From assembly GCA_018241505.1 (NCBI GenBank), contig JAFEDS010000017.1, positions 496,001 through 560,000 on the forward strand: a stretch of 64,000 nt of DNA, given 5' to 3'. Source of the DNA: Pseudomonadota bacterium (lineage in GTDB: Bacteria > Pseudomonadota > Gammaproteobacteria > Steroidobacterales > Steroidobacteraceae). The notes below the pieces were generated by a model. It ran no database searches and was not told the DNA's origin. It worked only from the letters and a program-made list of their open reading frames with translations. The translations under genes were made by a program, and so were the position numbers. Shown piece after piece: positions 34,534-43,111 of the stretch (its first letter is position 1; each line of letters starts with the position of its first letter).

Positions 34534-36185
34534 CCCAGCGATACGATTACATCATTGTTGGCGCGGGCTCCGCGGGATGCGTGCTCGCTGCGCGTCTGAC
34601 GGAAACTCCGGGCATTCGCGTACTGTTGCTGGAAGCGGGGCGGCCTGATAACAGTTGGCGGATCGACATGCCCGCGGCTGTCGGAAGTCTCCTGTCCTCG
34701 GACCGGTTCAACTGGAACTACACCTCCGAGCCGGAGCCCTATCTCGATGGCCGCCGCCTGAGCCATCCGCGCGGTAAAGTCCTGGGCGGATCGTCGTCCA
34801 TCAACGGCATGGTGTACATCCGCGGCCACGCAAAGGATTACGACGGTTGGGCGCAAGGCGGAGCCGGCGGGTGGAGCTATGCAGATGTACTGCCCTACTT
34901 CAAACGCGCCGAGCAGCATTTCCTTGGGGGTGACAGCTACCACGGAACCGAAGGCCCTCTCGCAGTTTACGCACCTGATTACAAGCAATCGCCATTGGCG
35001 GCAGCGTTTGTTGACGCCGCCGTACAGGCCGGCTACCCGCTGTCACCCGATGTAAACGGCGAACAACAGGAAGGCTTCGGGCGGATCGACCGTACCACCC
35101 GCAACGGCCGCCGCTGGAGTGCGGCGCGAGCGTACCTGCGTCCCGCGCTGGACCGTCCCGGCCTCGTTGCGCAAACCCAAGCCCTGGTACACCGGATTCT
35201 CATTGAGAAGAATCGGGCCGTGGGCGTCGAATATTCGGTGCGGGGTCAGAAGCAGGAAGCGCATGCCGACGCGGAGGTCATCGTGTCCGGGGGCGCAATC
35301 AACTCACCGCAGATCCTGCTTTTATCGGGAATCGGTCCCGCTGACGAGCTGCGCGCACTGGGTATCCAGCCCTGCTATGACCTACCCGCCGTCGGCGCCC
35401 ATTTGAACGACCACCCTGACATTGTTGTACAACACCGATGCCTGCAATCAGTTTCCCTGTTTGGGATCAATCGGGGGGCCGGCAAACTGCTCACCGGTAT
35501 CCGCTGGTTCCTCAAACATGACGGCTTCGCGGCCTCGAATCATTTCGAGGCAGGCGGCTTCATCCGCAGCCGGCCCGGAGTGGATTTCCCCGACCTGCAA
35601 CTGACATTCATGCCGCTGGCTATTCAACCGGGCACTGTCAGTGACGTTGGATCGCACTCCTACCAGGTGCACATCGACCTGATGAGGCCCAGGAGCCTGG
35701 GACACGTGAAGCTGCGTTCCGCCGACCCGAAAGCGCCACCCTCATTGCTCTTCAACTACCTGAAGGATCCGCAAGATCGTGAGGATCTGCGGACATCGGT
35801 ACGACTGACCCGCGAGATCCTGGCGCAACCGGCCCTGGCGCCTTACCGGGGAGAGGAGCTGTCCCCCGGAGTCAGGACCCAATCAGACGCGGAGATTGAT
35901 GCATTCGTCCGGCAGGGAGTCGAGACCTGCTATCACCCCGTCGGAACGTGTCGAATGGGGATCGGTGGCGACTGCGTAGTGGATGAGCGATGCCGCGTCC
36001 ACGGAATCGACTGTCTTCGCGTAGTCGACGCATCGATCATGCCGGCGATCGTGAGTGGCAACACCAATGCGCCCACCATCATGATCGCCGAAAGAGCCAG
36101 CGACCTGATTCGCGGCAAGCAGCCGCTGCCGCAATCGGACGCCAAAGTCTGGATCCACCCGCAATGGCAAGCGGCCCAACGCTGA
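34530..36185 (+). CDS. GMC-family FAD dehydrogenase (choline dehydrogenase BetA-like)
   Basis: About 551 residues. The FAD-binding motif DYIIVGAGSAGCVLAARL is at the N-terminus, followed by GMC signatures HPRGKVLGGSSSINGMVY and GAINSPQILLLSGIGP. The catalytic His lies in CYHPVGTCRMG, with the closing SGNTNAPTIMIAERA. It oxidises an alcohol to an aldehyde using FAD. GTG 34530 overlaps the Rieske stop and starts exactly before the FAD motif; the in-frame stretch back to 34203 is out-of-frame sequence of the Rieske gene. The true substrate could be choline or another alcohol. Confidence 0.92.
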   Translation: MTQRYDYIIVGAGSAGCVLAARLTETPGIRVLLLEAGRPDNSWRIDMPAAVGSLLSSDRFNWNYTSEPEPYLDGRRLSHPRGKVLGGSSSINGMVYIRGHAKDYDGWAQGGAGGWSYADVLPYFKRAEQHFLGGDSYHGTEGPLAVYAPDYKQSPLAAAFVDAAVQAGYPLSPDVNGEQQEGFGRIDRTTRNGRRWSAARAYLRPALDRPGLVAQTQALVHRILIEKNRAVGVEYSVRGQKQEAHADAEVIVSGGAINSPQILLLSGIGPADELRALGIQPCYDLPAVGAHLNDHPDIVVQHRCLQSVSLFGINRGAGKLLTGIRWFLKHDGFAASNHFEAGGFIRSRPGVDFPDLQLTFMPLAIQPGTVSDVGSHSYQVHIDLMRPRSLGHVKLRSADPKAPPSLLFNYLKDPQDREDLRTSVRLTREILAQPALAPYRGEELSPGVRTQSDAEIDAFVRQGVETCYHPVGTCRMGIGGDCVVDERCRVHGIDCLRVVDASIMPAIVSGNTNAPTIMIAERASDLIRGKQPLPQSDAKVWIHPQWQAAQR

Positions 36186-36193
36186 AGGCCCCC

Positions 36194-36931
36194 ATGTCAC
36201 TCCCCAACTTTGAACGCGAACGCATCGACCTGGCCGCCGCCTTCCGCTGGTTTGCGCGCCTCGGTATGGCCGAGTCGGTTGCCAACCACTTCAGTGTGGC
36301 GGTATCGACGGATGGGAGCCAGTTTCTGGTCAACCCCTGCCGCCGGCACTTTTCCCAGATCAAGGCCGGCGAGTTGTTGCTGCTGAATGCCAACGATCCG
36401 ACGACCCTATCGCAACCCAACGCTCCAGATCCGACCGCGTGGTACCTCCATGCCGGACTGCATGCGCAGGTACCGCATGCGCGCTGCATCATGCACCTGC
36501 ACTGCAGATATGCCACTGCACTGGCCTGTCTCGAAGACAACACGTTGTATCCAATCGATATCAATGCGGCGCGCTTCTTCGGGCGGGTTGCTGTCGATGA
36601 TCGGTTTTCGGGCATGGCCCTGTCGAGCGATGAGGCGGCGCGGCAGGCTCGGATGCTGTCGAATGACAAGAGCGTTCTGCTGATGGCGAATCATGGGGTG
36701 ATGGTGGTGGGGGCGAGTGTTGCGGAGGCGTTTGATGAGCTCTATTACTTTGAGCGTGCCGCCCAGATGTTGCTCACGTGTTATTCCACCGGGAAGCCCT
36801 TGCGCTACATGTCGGACTCGGTCGCCGAGCTGACGAAGCGTCAATGGCTGGAATACACGGGGTTCCCGAACGATCACTTGAACGCGGTCAAAGAGATACT
36901 GGACCAAGAAGAGCCGGAATATCGAACCTGA
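36194..36931 (+). CDS. Class II aldolase/adducin-family protein
   Basis: A 245-residue protein of the zinc-dependent fuculose-phosphate aldolase family. The metal-binding His pair lies in MHLHCRYATAL and the third His in MANHGVMVVG; the catalytic Glu region is poorly placed. ATG 36194 follows GAAGG and lies eight bases after the GMC stop. The third gene of the catabolic run; it may cleave a carbon-carbon bond or act as an epimerase or decarboxylase on the oxidised product. Not the sugar-phosphate type for certain, as the substrate-binding Ser/Thr loop is not clear. Confidence 0.88.
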   Translation: MSLPNFERERIDLAAAFRWFARLGMAESVANHFSVAVSTDGSQFLVNPCRRHFSQIKAGELLLLNANDPTTLSQPNAPDPTAWYLHAGLHAQVPHARCIMHLHCRYATALACLEDNTLYPIDINAARFFGRVAVDDRFSGMALSSDEAARQARMLSNDKSVLLMANHGVMVVGASVAEAFDELYYFERAAQMLLTCYSTGKPLRYMSDSVAELTKRQWLEYTGFPNDHLNAVKEILDQEEPEYRT

Positions 36932-36941
36932 GGTTTCAAGC

Positions 36942-37874
36942 ATGACTGATGGCTTCAGACGTGCCTGTCTCATAGCGGCAGTCGTCGTCGGCTGCACTTA
37001 TTCGGCATTTCAGATCCTCCACGACGTACGGGTCCCTGTGCAGTTACTCCCTGGAGTGGCCGCTCGGGTCAATGGCCATCAGATCGATGCTGACAGCGTC
37101 AATCGAACCGTGGCCGGCATGGACGCACGCATGCGAGGTCCGGAAGCAGCGGCGCGTCATGACGTGCTCACCCGAATGATTGATGAAGAGTTGCTGGTGC
37201 AGCACGCGCTCGATAGTGGGGCGGCGCAGACCAATCCCGAAGTCCGGGCGGCGCTGGTTCGCAGCGCTATCACCCGAGTGAATTCGGAGGCGGCCGCGGA
37301 GCCGGTATCCGAGGCGGAGTTGAGTCAGTATTTTGCGGCGCATAGAGAGGTGTATGCGACGGCGGCTAGTTTTGATGTGACACCGGTTTATTTTGAGGGC
37401 GAGGGCGCGGATGACGCGGGTGACACGGGCGGCGGACGCGCGGGCACGGGTCTTACCGGCGCTTGGGGGCGTGCCGCGGCGGCACGCGCCGCAATTGACG
37501 CCGGGGCACCGCTTTCGCAGGCCACCGCCGGGGCGGACCCACTCCCCTTCAACGCGCCCTGCCAACACGTTACCCCGCGAACAGTGGCAACATACTTCGG
37601 CCCCTCGATAGCCGATGCGGTCTCTCGCCTGCCGGTTGGCCACACCACTGAGCCCACACGACTGGGAAATGGCGTCGTCTACCTCTATCTCAACAACAAA
37701 ACACCCGGCGAAATACCGGCCCTCGCCGGCATCCACGACCTGGTGGCAGCGGACGCCATGCGCGATCGACAGGAACACGCGCTCGAGGCGCTGTTGGCTT
37801 CACTTCGCCAATCCGCTCACATTGAATTCGCGACTTCGCCGAGCTCCGCACCGCCCGTCACGGCATCCCGCTGA
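36942..37874 (+). CDS. Membrane-anchored PpiC/parvulin-like peptidyl-prolyl isomerase
   Basis: A 310-residue protein with one N-terminal transmembrane helix (residues ~8-26). A SurA_N-like helical segment follows (INGHQI-type motif ARVNGHQIDADSV, then MIDEELLVQHAL), and a parvulin-like domain sits at 125-290 with an inserted Gly/Asp/Ala-rich loop near residues 150-170. Probably a periplasmic folding factor. It starts ten bases after the aldolase gene and precedes DUF3604 and HupE/UreJ genes. As I recall, this trio recurs together in proteobacteria, which suggests a dedicated chaperone for one of the two partners. Confidence 0.75.
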   Translation: MTDGFRRACLIAAVVVGCTYSAFQILHDVRVPVQLLPGVAARVNGHQIDADSVNRTVAGMDARMRGPEAAARHDVLTRMIDEELLVQHALDSGAAQTNPEVRAALVRSAITRVNSEAAAEPVSEAELSQYFAAHREVYATAASFDVTPVYFEGEGADDAGDTGGGRAGTGLTGAWGRAAAARAAIDAGAPLSQATAGADPLPFNAPCQHVTPRTVATYFGPSIADAVSRLPVGHTTEPTRLGNGVVYLYLNNKTPGEIPALAGIHDLVAADAMRDRQEHALEALLASLRQSAHIEFATSPSSAPPVTASR

Positions 37875-37903
37875 CTGTCCGCCTTGCACCAAAGGTCACT
37901 GTC

Positions 37904-40123
37904 ATGAAAAAAATGGTTGTCCTGCTCCTGCTCGCCTCGTCCGTGGCGGCAGCAGGCCCGCACAAATCAACAGGTACCCTGGCCAACCAGGATACGAGCT
38001 ACTCGAATGCCAAAGTCGATCCGGCCGGCACCCCCCTTCCGACCGGGCGGCCCACCGATCTCATGAATTCCCTGCGGACCAGACCCGCGGACAACGAACA
38101 AATCCTGTTCGGCGATCTGCACGTGCACAGCACTGTGTCCTGGGATGCGTTTGTATTCTCTCTTCCTGTTTTTGGAGGCACGGGCGCCCACCCGCCGGCA
38201 GAGGCATGTGACTTCGCGCGATACTGCTCGTCACTCGACTTCTTCGCGTTGACCGACCATGCGGAGACCCTGACACCCCGTCAATGGGGCGAGTCCAAGA
38301 GAGTGCTGCGCCAATGCTCTGCCGTAGGTCAGAACAAGGACGACGGCGACCTCATTACTTTCACCGGCTTTGAGTGGACTCAAGCGGGCACGACCGCGGA
38401 GAATCACTATGGCCATCGCAACGTCATTTTCCGCGACCAGGACGAGGAGCATCTGCCCAAGCGAGCGATCTCGCCGATGCCACCCTACTTCGACCCCGAC
38501 CTCAAAATACTCGAGACTCTGCACGAGCCACGGGTCGGTCCGTACGTTGCCATGATGCAGGAGCTCTCCAAGGTCCCCGTCTGCACCCCTGACACCAACA
38601 CCCGGTCACTCCCTGACAATTGCTTTGAAGTGGCGCTCACCCCTCAGGATCTGTCGCGCAAGCTGGATCAGTGGGGTTATGACGCGTTGGTGATCCCTCA
38701 TGGAACGGCGTGGGGCCTTTCGAACCCACCGACAGCGGATTGGGCGCACGAGCTGACGCCAGGCATTGCCAATGACAAGCGACAGTCATTGGTGGAGGTG
38801 TACTCCGGTCACGGCAACTCGGAGGAATATCGCGGTTGGCGCGAATTCACAGTTGGCGCGGACGGCAAGAAACAGTGCCCGCAACCCACCAAGGACTATC
38901 TGCCGATGTGCTGGCAGGCAGGGCATTTGATCCGCGTGCGCTGTGAGGCTGCCCATCTGCCCGAACAGGAGTGCGACCGGCGCGAGATCGAGGCGCGGCA
39001 GCGGGAGTTGGACGCACCGGTTGGATTTGCGGCCGCGGGATTTCTCGCAGTCCCGGACGCCAAAACAGAGGAATGGATGGATGCCGGTGAATGCCGCGAC
39101 TGCTTCCTGCCAACATGGCATCACAATCCGCTTGGATCGGTCCAGTACATCCTGGCATTGGGCCAGGATCGCGAGGGCGAAGATCCGCTGCGGTTCCGGT
39201 TTGGAATGATCGGGTCCACCGACAATCACAACGCCATGCCGGGCGAGGGATACAAGGAGGTCGCCCGATGGAATTCCATTTTGCTGCTGCGACTCGGGAC
39301 CCCCGAAGGCAAGCGTTTCTTCCTGCCCCCACCGTCGGACCCCAAACCAGAGAGCCGCCCGGTTACTCCGGATCTGTACTCTTCGTCCTGGGCAACCTGG
39401 GATGTGGAACGCACCAACAGCATGGCCATTACCGGCGGCTTGGTGGCAGTTCATGCAACCAACCGTTCGCGAGCCGCGATCTGGGATGCACTGAAGACCC
39501 GGAATGTCTACGCAACCAGCGGCGAGCGCATGTTGCTGTGGATGAACCTGTTGAACGGGCCGAAGGGGACCCCGCAGCCGATGGGGTCCGCCGTGCGCAT
39601 GAAGAACAACCCGGAGTTTGAGGTCAAGGCAGTCGGCGCGTTCGTTCAGAACCCGGGATGCCCGGACTTCCAGCGCCGGGTGTTGGGTGCCAAAAAGCTG
39701 GAAACGCTGTGCCACAACGAGTGCTTCAATCCATCAAATCGGCGGCGGCAGATCACGCGGATCGAAATTGTGCGCATTCGCCCGCAACACAACCCTTCCG
39801 AACCCGTCGGCCCGCTGATTGAAGACCCCTGGAAGACCATCCAATGCACGCCGAACGCGGCCGGCTGCACGGCAAAGTTCTCCGATCCCACGTTCGCCAA
39901 GGGTGCGCGCGACGCGCTGTACTACGTACGGGCGATTCAGGAGCCCTCACCTGCGGTCAACGGAGGTCAGTTGCGATGCAAGTTCGACGCGGAAGGTCGC
40001 TGCATCAAAGTAAACCTGTGTTCTGGGGACCCTGCGAAGACTTCCCCAACGGACGACTGCAAAGAGGCCATTGAGGAACGTGCGTGGTCGTCACCCATCT
40101 TTGTTGACTTCCAGCGCCAATGA
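37904..40123 (+). CDS. DUF3604 secreted metal-dependent phosphoesterase-like protein
   Basis: A 739-residue exported protein with a signal peptide (residues 1-17). The metal-binding pattern is that of PHP-type hydrolases: GDLHVHSTVSWDA, FFALTDHAE, VIPHG and GSTDNHNAMPGEGY. Many cysteines in the middle and C-terminal parts (DAGECRDCFLP, GCPDFQRR) suggest disulfides, consistent with a periplasmic location. Substrate unknown. Its stop overlaps the HupE/UreJ start (ATGA), so translation is coupled; the PpiC gene ends 29 bases upstream. Confidence 0.85.
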   Translation: MKKMVVLLLLASSVAAAGPHKSTGTLANQDTSYSNAKVDPAGTPLPTGRPTDLMNSLRTRPADNEQILFGDLHVHSTVSWDAFVFSLPVFGGTGAHPPAEACDFARYCSSLDFFALTDHAETLTPRQWGESKRVLRQCSAVGQNKDDGDLITFTGFEWTQAGTTAENHYGHRNVIFRDQDEEHLPKRAISPMPPYFDPDLKILETLHEPRVGPYVAMMQELSKVPVCTPDTNTRSLPDNCFEVALTPQDLSRKLDQWGYDALVIPHGTAWGLSNPPTADWAHELTPGIANDKRQSLVEVYSGHGNSEEYRGWREFTVGADGKKQCPQPTKDYLPMCWQAGHLIRVRCEAAHLPEQECDRREIEARQRELDAPVGFAAAGFLAVPDAKTEEWMDAGECRDCFLPTWHHNPLGSVQYILALGQDREGEDPLRFRFGMIGSTDNHNAMPGEGYKEVARWNSILLLRLGTPEGKRFFLPPPSDPKPESRPVTPDLYSSSWATWDVERTNSMAITGGLVAVHATNRSRAAIWDALKTRNVYATSGERMLLWMNLLNGPKGTPQPMGSAVRMKNNPEFEVKAVGAFVQNPGCPDFQRRVLGAKKLETLCHNECFNPSNRRRQITRIEIVRIRPQHNPSEPVGPLIEDPWKTIQCTPNAAGCTAKFSDPTFAKGARDALYYVRAIQEPSPAVNGGQLRCKFDAEGRCIKVNLCSGDPAKTSPTDDCKEAIEERAWSSPIFVDFQRQ

Positions 40124-41343
40124 AAATTTGGGTCGGTGTGATTGGACTGTTGTTCGCGTGCCTTGCGCAGGCACACGAACGTAGTGAGTCCACGTCGCAT
40201 TGGACCCTCATCAATGGCGATCTGCACGGCGTTGTCACCGCCCGCACGCGGGAAGTCACCCGACTCACCGTTCCGGGGGACAATTATGCGTCGCTCGCGC
40301 AGATATTCGCGGCCCATGTTGGGCGGAGTGTTGAAGCCTCTATTGACGGGGTTGCCTGCACTCCGCGACAGAGGCCCGCGATCCTCGAATCGGAGCCGGG
40401 GTTTGTCAGGGTTGACGTGCGCATGCATTGCGGCGCGGGGGGCTCGTTGTCGCTGAAGGTTGATTTGTTTTTCGCCGTTGCACCATCGCACCATCATTTC
40501 TTGTACGTCGCCACGGGAAGCGCCAGCCGTGAGGCCATCCTGAGCGTATCGGCACCCTCAACCGAAGTGGATCTCCGGCCGTCGAGCGGTGACAAGACCC
40601 ATTTTCTGCAGTTTGTTGAGATGGGCATCGAGCACATCGCGACCGGGATCGACCACCTGGCGTTCCTGCTGGCGTTGCTCATTGCCGCACGGACCGCGCG
40701 GCAGGTGTTGGCCATCGTGACAGGGTTCACCGTGGGACACTCCATCACCCTCAGTCTGGCCGTGCTCGGCGTGATCCAGGCGAACCGCGGCGCCGTGGAG
40801 TGTTTGATCGGGCTGACCATCGCCTTGGCCGCCGCGCAGAACCTCATTCGCGGTGAACGGGAGGGTCGGATAGCAGGAATTGCTGCCGCAGTGATTACTG
40901 CGTCGTTGTTGCTGATTCCGGCGGACCTGCGTGCCGATATGCCGGCCGGGCTCATTTTGGCGATCGCGCTTGCAACGGGAAGTGCGGTGTGGGTGGCCAG
41001 CATGGGCGGGGCGCACGCCGTGGGCCGCACCAAGTCTCCCCCTTTTTCTACTCCCGCGCGATTCACCATGGCCGCGGGTTTCGGGTTGATTCACGGCTTG
41101 GGTTTCGCCAGCGCCCTGCAGGATTTGCACCTACCACGTGGGATGCTCTTATCTTCACTGTTGGGATTCAATGTTGGAGTGGAACTCGGGCAGCTCGCCG
41201 TCGTGATTGCCGCCGTGGCACTCATCGCCATTGCCGGAAGGTTGGTGCACATGACCCAGCGCCGTGCTGAGATGTCCGCGGCAATGGCGAGCGCAGTGCT
41301 ACTCGCGGCCGGTTTGGCGTGGTTCCTAACGCGAGCGTACTAG
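40120..41343 (+). CDS. HupE/UreJ-family membrane protein with N-terminal periplasmic domain
   Basis: A 407-residue protein. A signal peptide (residues 1-18) and a ~145-residue soluble domain precede a membrane part of six or seven helices carrying the HupE/UreJ motifs (MGIEHIATGIDHLAFLLALL and FGLIHGLGFASAL). HupE/UreJ proteins are nickel/cobalt permeases; the His/Asp-rich helix is consistent with metal transport. It is translated from an ATGA overlap with DUF3604, so a metal supply for that enzyme is a reasonable guess. No urease or hydrogenase genes occur in the window. Confidence 0.85.
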   Translation: MKIWVGVIGLLFACLAQAHERSESTSHWTLINGDLHGVVTARTREVTRLTVPGDNYASLAQIFAAHVGRSVEASIDGVACTPRQRPAILESEPGFVRVDVRMHCGAGGSLSLKVDLFFAVAPSHHHFLYVATGSASREAILSVSAPSTEVDLRPSSGDKTHFLQFVEMGIEHIATGIDHLAFLLALLIAARTARQVLAIVTGFTVGHSITLSLAVLGVIQANRGAVECLIGLTIALAAAQNLIRGEREGRIAGIAAAVITASLLLIPADLRADMPAGLILAIALATGSAVWVASMGGAHAVGRTKSPPFSTPARFTMAAGFGLIHGLGFASALQDLHLPRGMLLSSLLGFNVGVELGQLAVVIAAVALIAIAGRLVHMTQRRAEMSAAMASAVLLAAGLAWFLTRAY

Positions 41344-41819
41344 CACTGTAGAAGCCCCCGTCAACCTGCTCGGTATTTGCGTTGAGATGCCCGCTTCATT
41401 TCCGCGCCCTATGTACTCGCTACGCACTCCGCCCGCAGAGCAGATAAGCATGAGCAAGAAATCCATTTTCGCGAAAATGCACCGTGACGGCAGGTTGGTT
41501 CGTGTAAAGGACGACGGTACGGCGAAGAGCACTACCGACAGGATGCTGGGCGCACCCACGTAAAACCGGTTCGCCCACGTGGAGCGGCAAACAATCCCAT
41601 GATTGGTAATCCTTGCAGTAACGCGATCTACGGAAGTTGGAATATCGATTTGCACCGCGGTTGTGAGTGGTAGCAAGGGCGTGATTTGGGCTGTGCCTAG
41701 CGTGCCCCTGTCGTTGCGCGTGAAGTCAGCCGCCGTGCTCCAGTCGGCCAGATCATATGGCCGATGGCATTTCTTGTGAAAGTCGCAGCTACAGCAGCTT
41801 GCGCTCCCGTCGGTTCTCT
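41344..41819. other. Gene-poor stretch left of the toxin-antitoxin pair
   Basis: No gene can be supported. A 52-codon frame at 41450-41608 (+) starts MSKKSIFAKMHRDGRLVRV, but its end looks random; it might be a decayed small gene. An opposite-strand frame covering 41326-41676 has no recognisable features. Confidence 0.5.
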
Positions 41820-41841
41820 ATACTGTGACTAATCACAGTAT
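41820..41841. promoter_or_regulatory. 22-bp perfect palindrome upstream of the HigBA-like pair
   Basis: Perfect 9-bp arms ATACTGTGA and TCACAGTAT flank a 4-nt spacer. Its centre lies about 81 bases before the start predicted by the promoter at 41877-41905, outside the promoter itself. It contains TGTGA/TCACA half-sites as in CRP/FNR-family sites, but with 4-nt rather than 6-nt spacing, so it could instead be an antitoxin operator. Confidence 0.55.
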
Positions 41842-41876
41842 CACGCGCGCCCTAGCCACCGCTTTTTTTCGAGGGG

Positions 41877-41905
41877 TTGACCGTATGTATAAACTGCCAT
41901 ATAAA
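41877..41905 (+). promoter_or_regulatory. Sigma70-type promoter of the HigBA-like operon
   Basis: TTGACC (-35) and TATAAA (-10) are separated by exactly 17 bases. The expected start point is near 41912, only about five bases before GTG 41917, so the toxin mRNA may be nearly leaderless. Confidence 0.65.
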
Positions 41906-41916
41906 GGGGCTCTTGC

Positions 41917-42363
41917 GTGACCTCGCAGGATAGCCTCGACCTCCGCGAGGTGATCTTCATCAACGAGCGATGCAGGGTTGACTATGAGGCCATGCCGGCC
42001 GAGGTGCGCGAGAGCGCGGATCAGGCAATCGATGCTCTGCAGAATGCCCGACCCTTGCCGCCTAAGCTGTATAAGTCTTTGGGTGGCGCGTTGACGGGCG
42101 TCGATGAAATCAGACTCGGATATGACTGCAACACTTATCGAGTTTACGTCACGCTGCCGTGCCCCTGGGTCATCATGGTGCTGGATGCAGGCATGAAGAA
42201 ATCAACCGAAGGGAAGAATATCCCGAAGTGGCACAAGGAACGCCTTCAGACGAGGCGTGAAAGGGCTCGTAAATACTGTACTGACTACGACGCTGATCTG
42301 AAGACCGACTTCAACAAACGTAAGACGCGGCGTGATGAATTCGGAGAGGGGAACGGCCCATGA
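41917..42363 (+). CDS. HigB/RelE-superfamily toxin (phage-derived Gp49-like)
   Basis: A 148-residue protein. The pattern LREVIFINERCRVDYEAMPA, then DQAIDALQNARPLPPKLYKS, GVDEIRLGYDCNTYRVYV and a Lys/Arg-rich MKKSTEGKNIPKWHKERLQT is that of ribosome-dependent RelE/HigB mRNA endonucleases. It is longer than most (usually about 100-120) because of a basic C-terminal tail. GTG 41917 retains the first beta strand. Toxin comes first and overlaps the antitoxin by four bases (ATGA), the typical higBA order. Expected to cut mRNA at the ribosome when the antitoxin is lost. Confidence 0.75.
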   Translation: MTSQDSLDLREVIFINERCRVDYEAMPAEVRESADQAIDALQNARPLPPKLYKSLGGALTGVDEIRLGYDCNTYRVYVTLPCPWVIMVLDAGMKKSTEGKNIPKWHKERLQTRRERARKYCTDYDADLKTDFNKRKTRRDEFGEGNGP

Positions 42364-42749
42364 CTAAAAAGGTACCTGACAAGGATTGGAGGAAAGATCC
42401 TCTGGAGAATACGCCCCCGGTCCGCGGCAGCGGCAATTTCCTGAAGGATCGCGGCTATTCCGATCCTACTGAAACACGAATCAAATTCGATTTGGTCAAT
42501 ATCATTCGTGCCATCGTTGAAGCGAAGAATCTGAGGCAGATCGACGTTGTGTCGCTTGTCGGCCGATATGCGCCCGCAGCTGGCATCAGTCAGCCGGACA
42601 TCTCCAGAATCCTGCGCGGCAACGTCAACGGCTACTCGGAATCCCGGCTGATCGTGATCCTTGCAGCTCTTGGTAATAATGTCTCGATCGTCGTTGAACC
42701 CACGAAGAGCCAAGGTCACATCTCAGTTTGCGAACGAGCTGCCGCATAG
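42360..42749 (+). CDS. HigA-like XRE-family antitoxin
   Basis: A 129-residue protein with a C-terminal helix-turn-helix of the Xre type (NLRQIDVVSLVG..., then GISQPDISRILRGNVNGYSE) and the short beta strand NNVSIVVEP usual for HigA-2 antitoxins. The spacing between helices 2 and 3 is enlarged by a short insertion (GRYAPAAG). The N-terminal ~45 residues are polar and presumably wrap the toxin. Overlaps the toxin stop (ATGA). Likely binds an operator at its own promoter. Confidence 0.75.
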   Translation: MTKKVPDKDWRKDPLENTPPVRGSGNFLKDRGYSDPTETRIKFDLVNIIRAIVEAKNLRQIDVVSLVGRYAPAAGISQPDISRILRGNVNGYSESRLIVILAALGNNVSIVVEPTKSQGHISVCERAAA

Positions 42750-42755
42750 GAATGG

Positions 42756-42989
42756 TCACCGGAAAGAGCAGCGAGTGGAGGGCCAGGTCACGCTTAGGCG
42801 CGCGATCCGGAACCAGTTGAGCGAGCTTCCCTCCAGCTCCCGGGCGAGCGAGGGTTGAAGAGACCATGCCACGCTGCTCTGGCCGCGAAACAGACATTGG
42901 CCGGCGTTCGGCCACGTCGCTCCGGCATTCTCGGCCAGGCGCCGCAGATTCTGAAGCGATTTAAGGTCCTGCTCGGACCAACTGGCCAT
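42756..42989 (-). pseudogene. Truncated FRG-domain gene
   Basis: ATG 42989 follows a GGAG site. The first ~50 residues include CLFRGQSSVAWSLQPSLARE, the hallmark of FRG domains, which occur in prophage and defence-island proteins. After that the frame runs into unrelated residues and stops at residue 77; intact FRG proteins are usually over 200 residues. No continuation was recognised in the other frames, so the 3' part is deleted or decayed, abutting the higA-like stop seven bases away. Confidence 0.6.
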
Positions 42990-43027
42990 GGTGTGCTCCG
43001 AGACTCGTGGAGGCGGCCGCTGCGCAT

Positions 43028-43077
43028 GATACGCCTCGCGGCAGTCCTACAGCCGCTGGCTTTCGCTTCGGCGTATC
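43028..43077. promoter_or_regulatory. Inverted repeat between the FRG fragment and the DUF4238-like gene
   Basis: GATACGCC (43028-43035) and GGCGTATC (43070-43077) face each other across 34 bases in a divergent promoter region of 122 bases, as expected for a dimeric repressor site pair. Operator status is inferred. Confidence 0.35.
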
Positions 43078-43111
43078 GCATCACTGAAACGGCAGCATTT
43101 GTGGCTCTTGT

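Noticed and set aside
41326-41676. A 116-codon minus-strand frame left of the toxin gene
   Set aside because: It starts inside the junk region, has no ribosome site or family likeness and ends within the HupE gene's 3' end.
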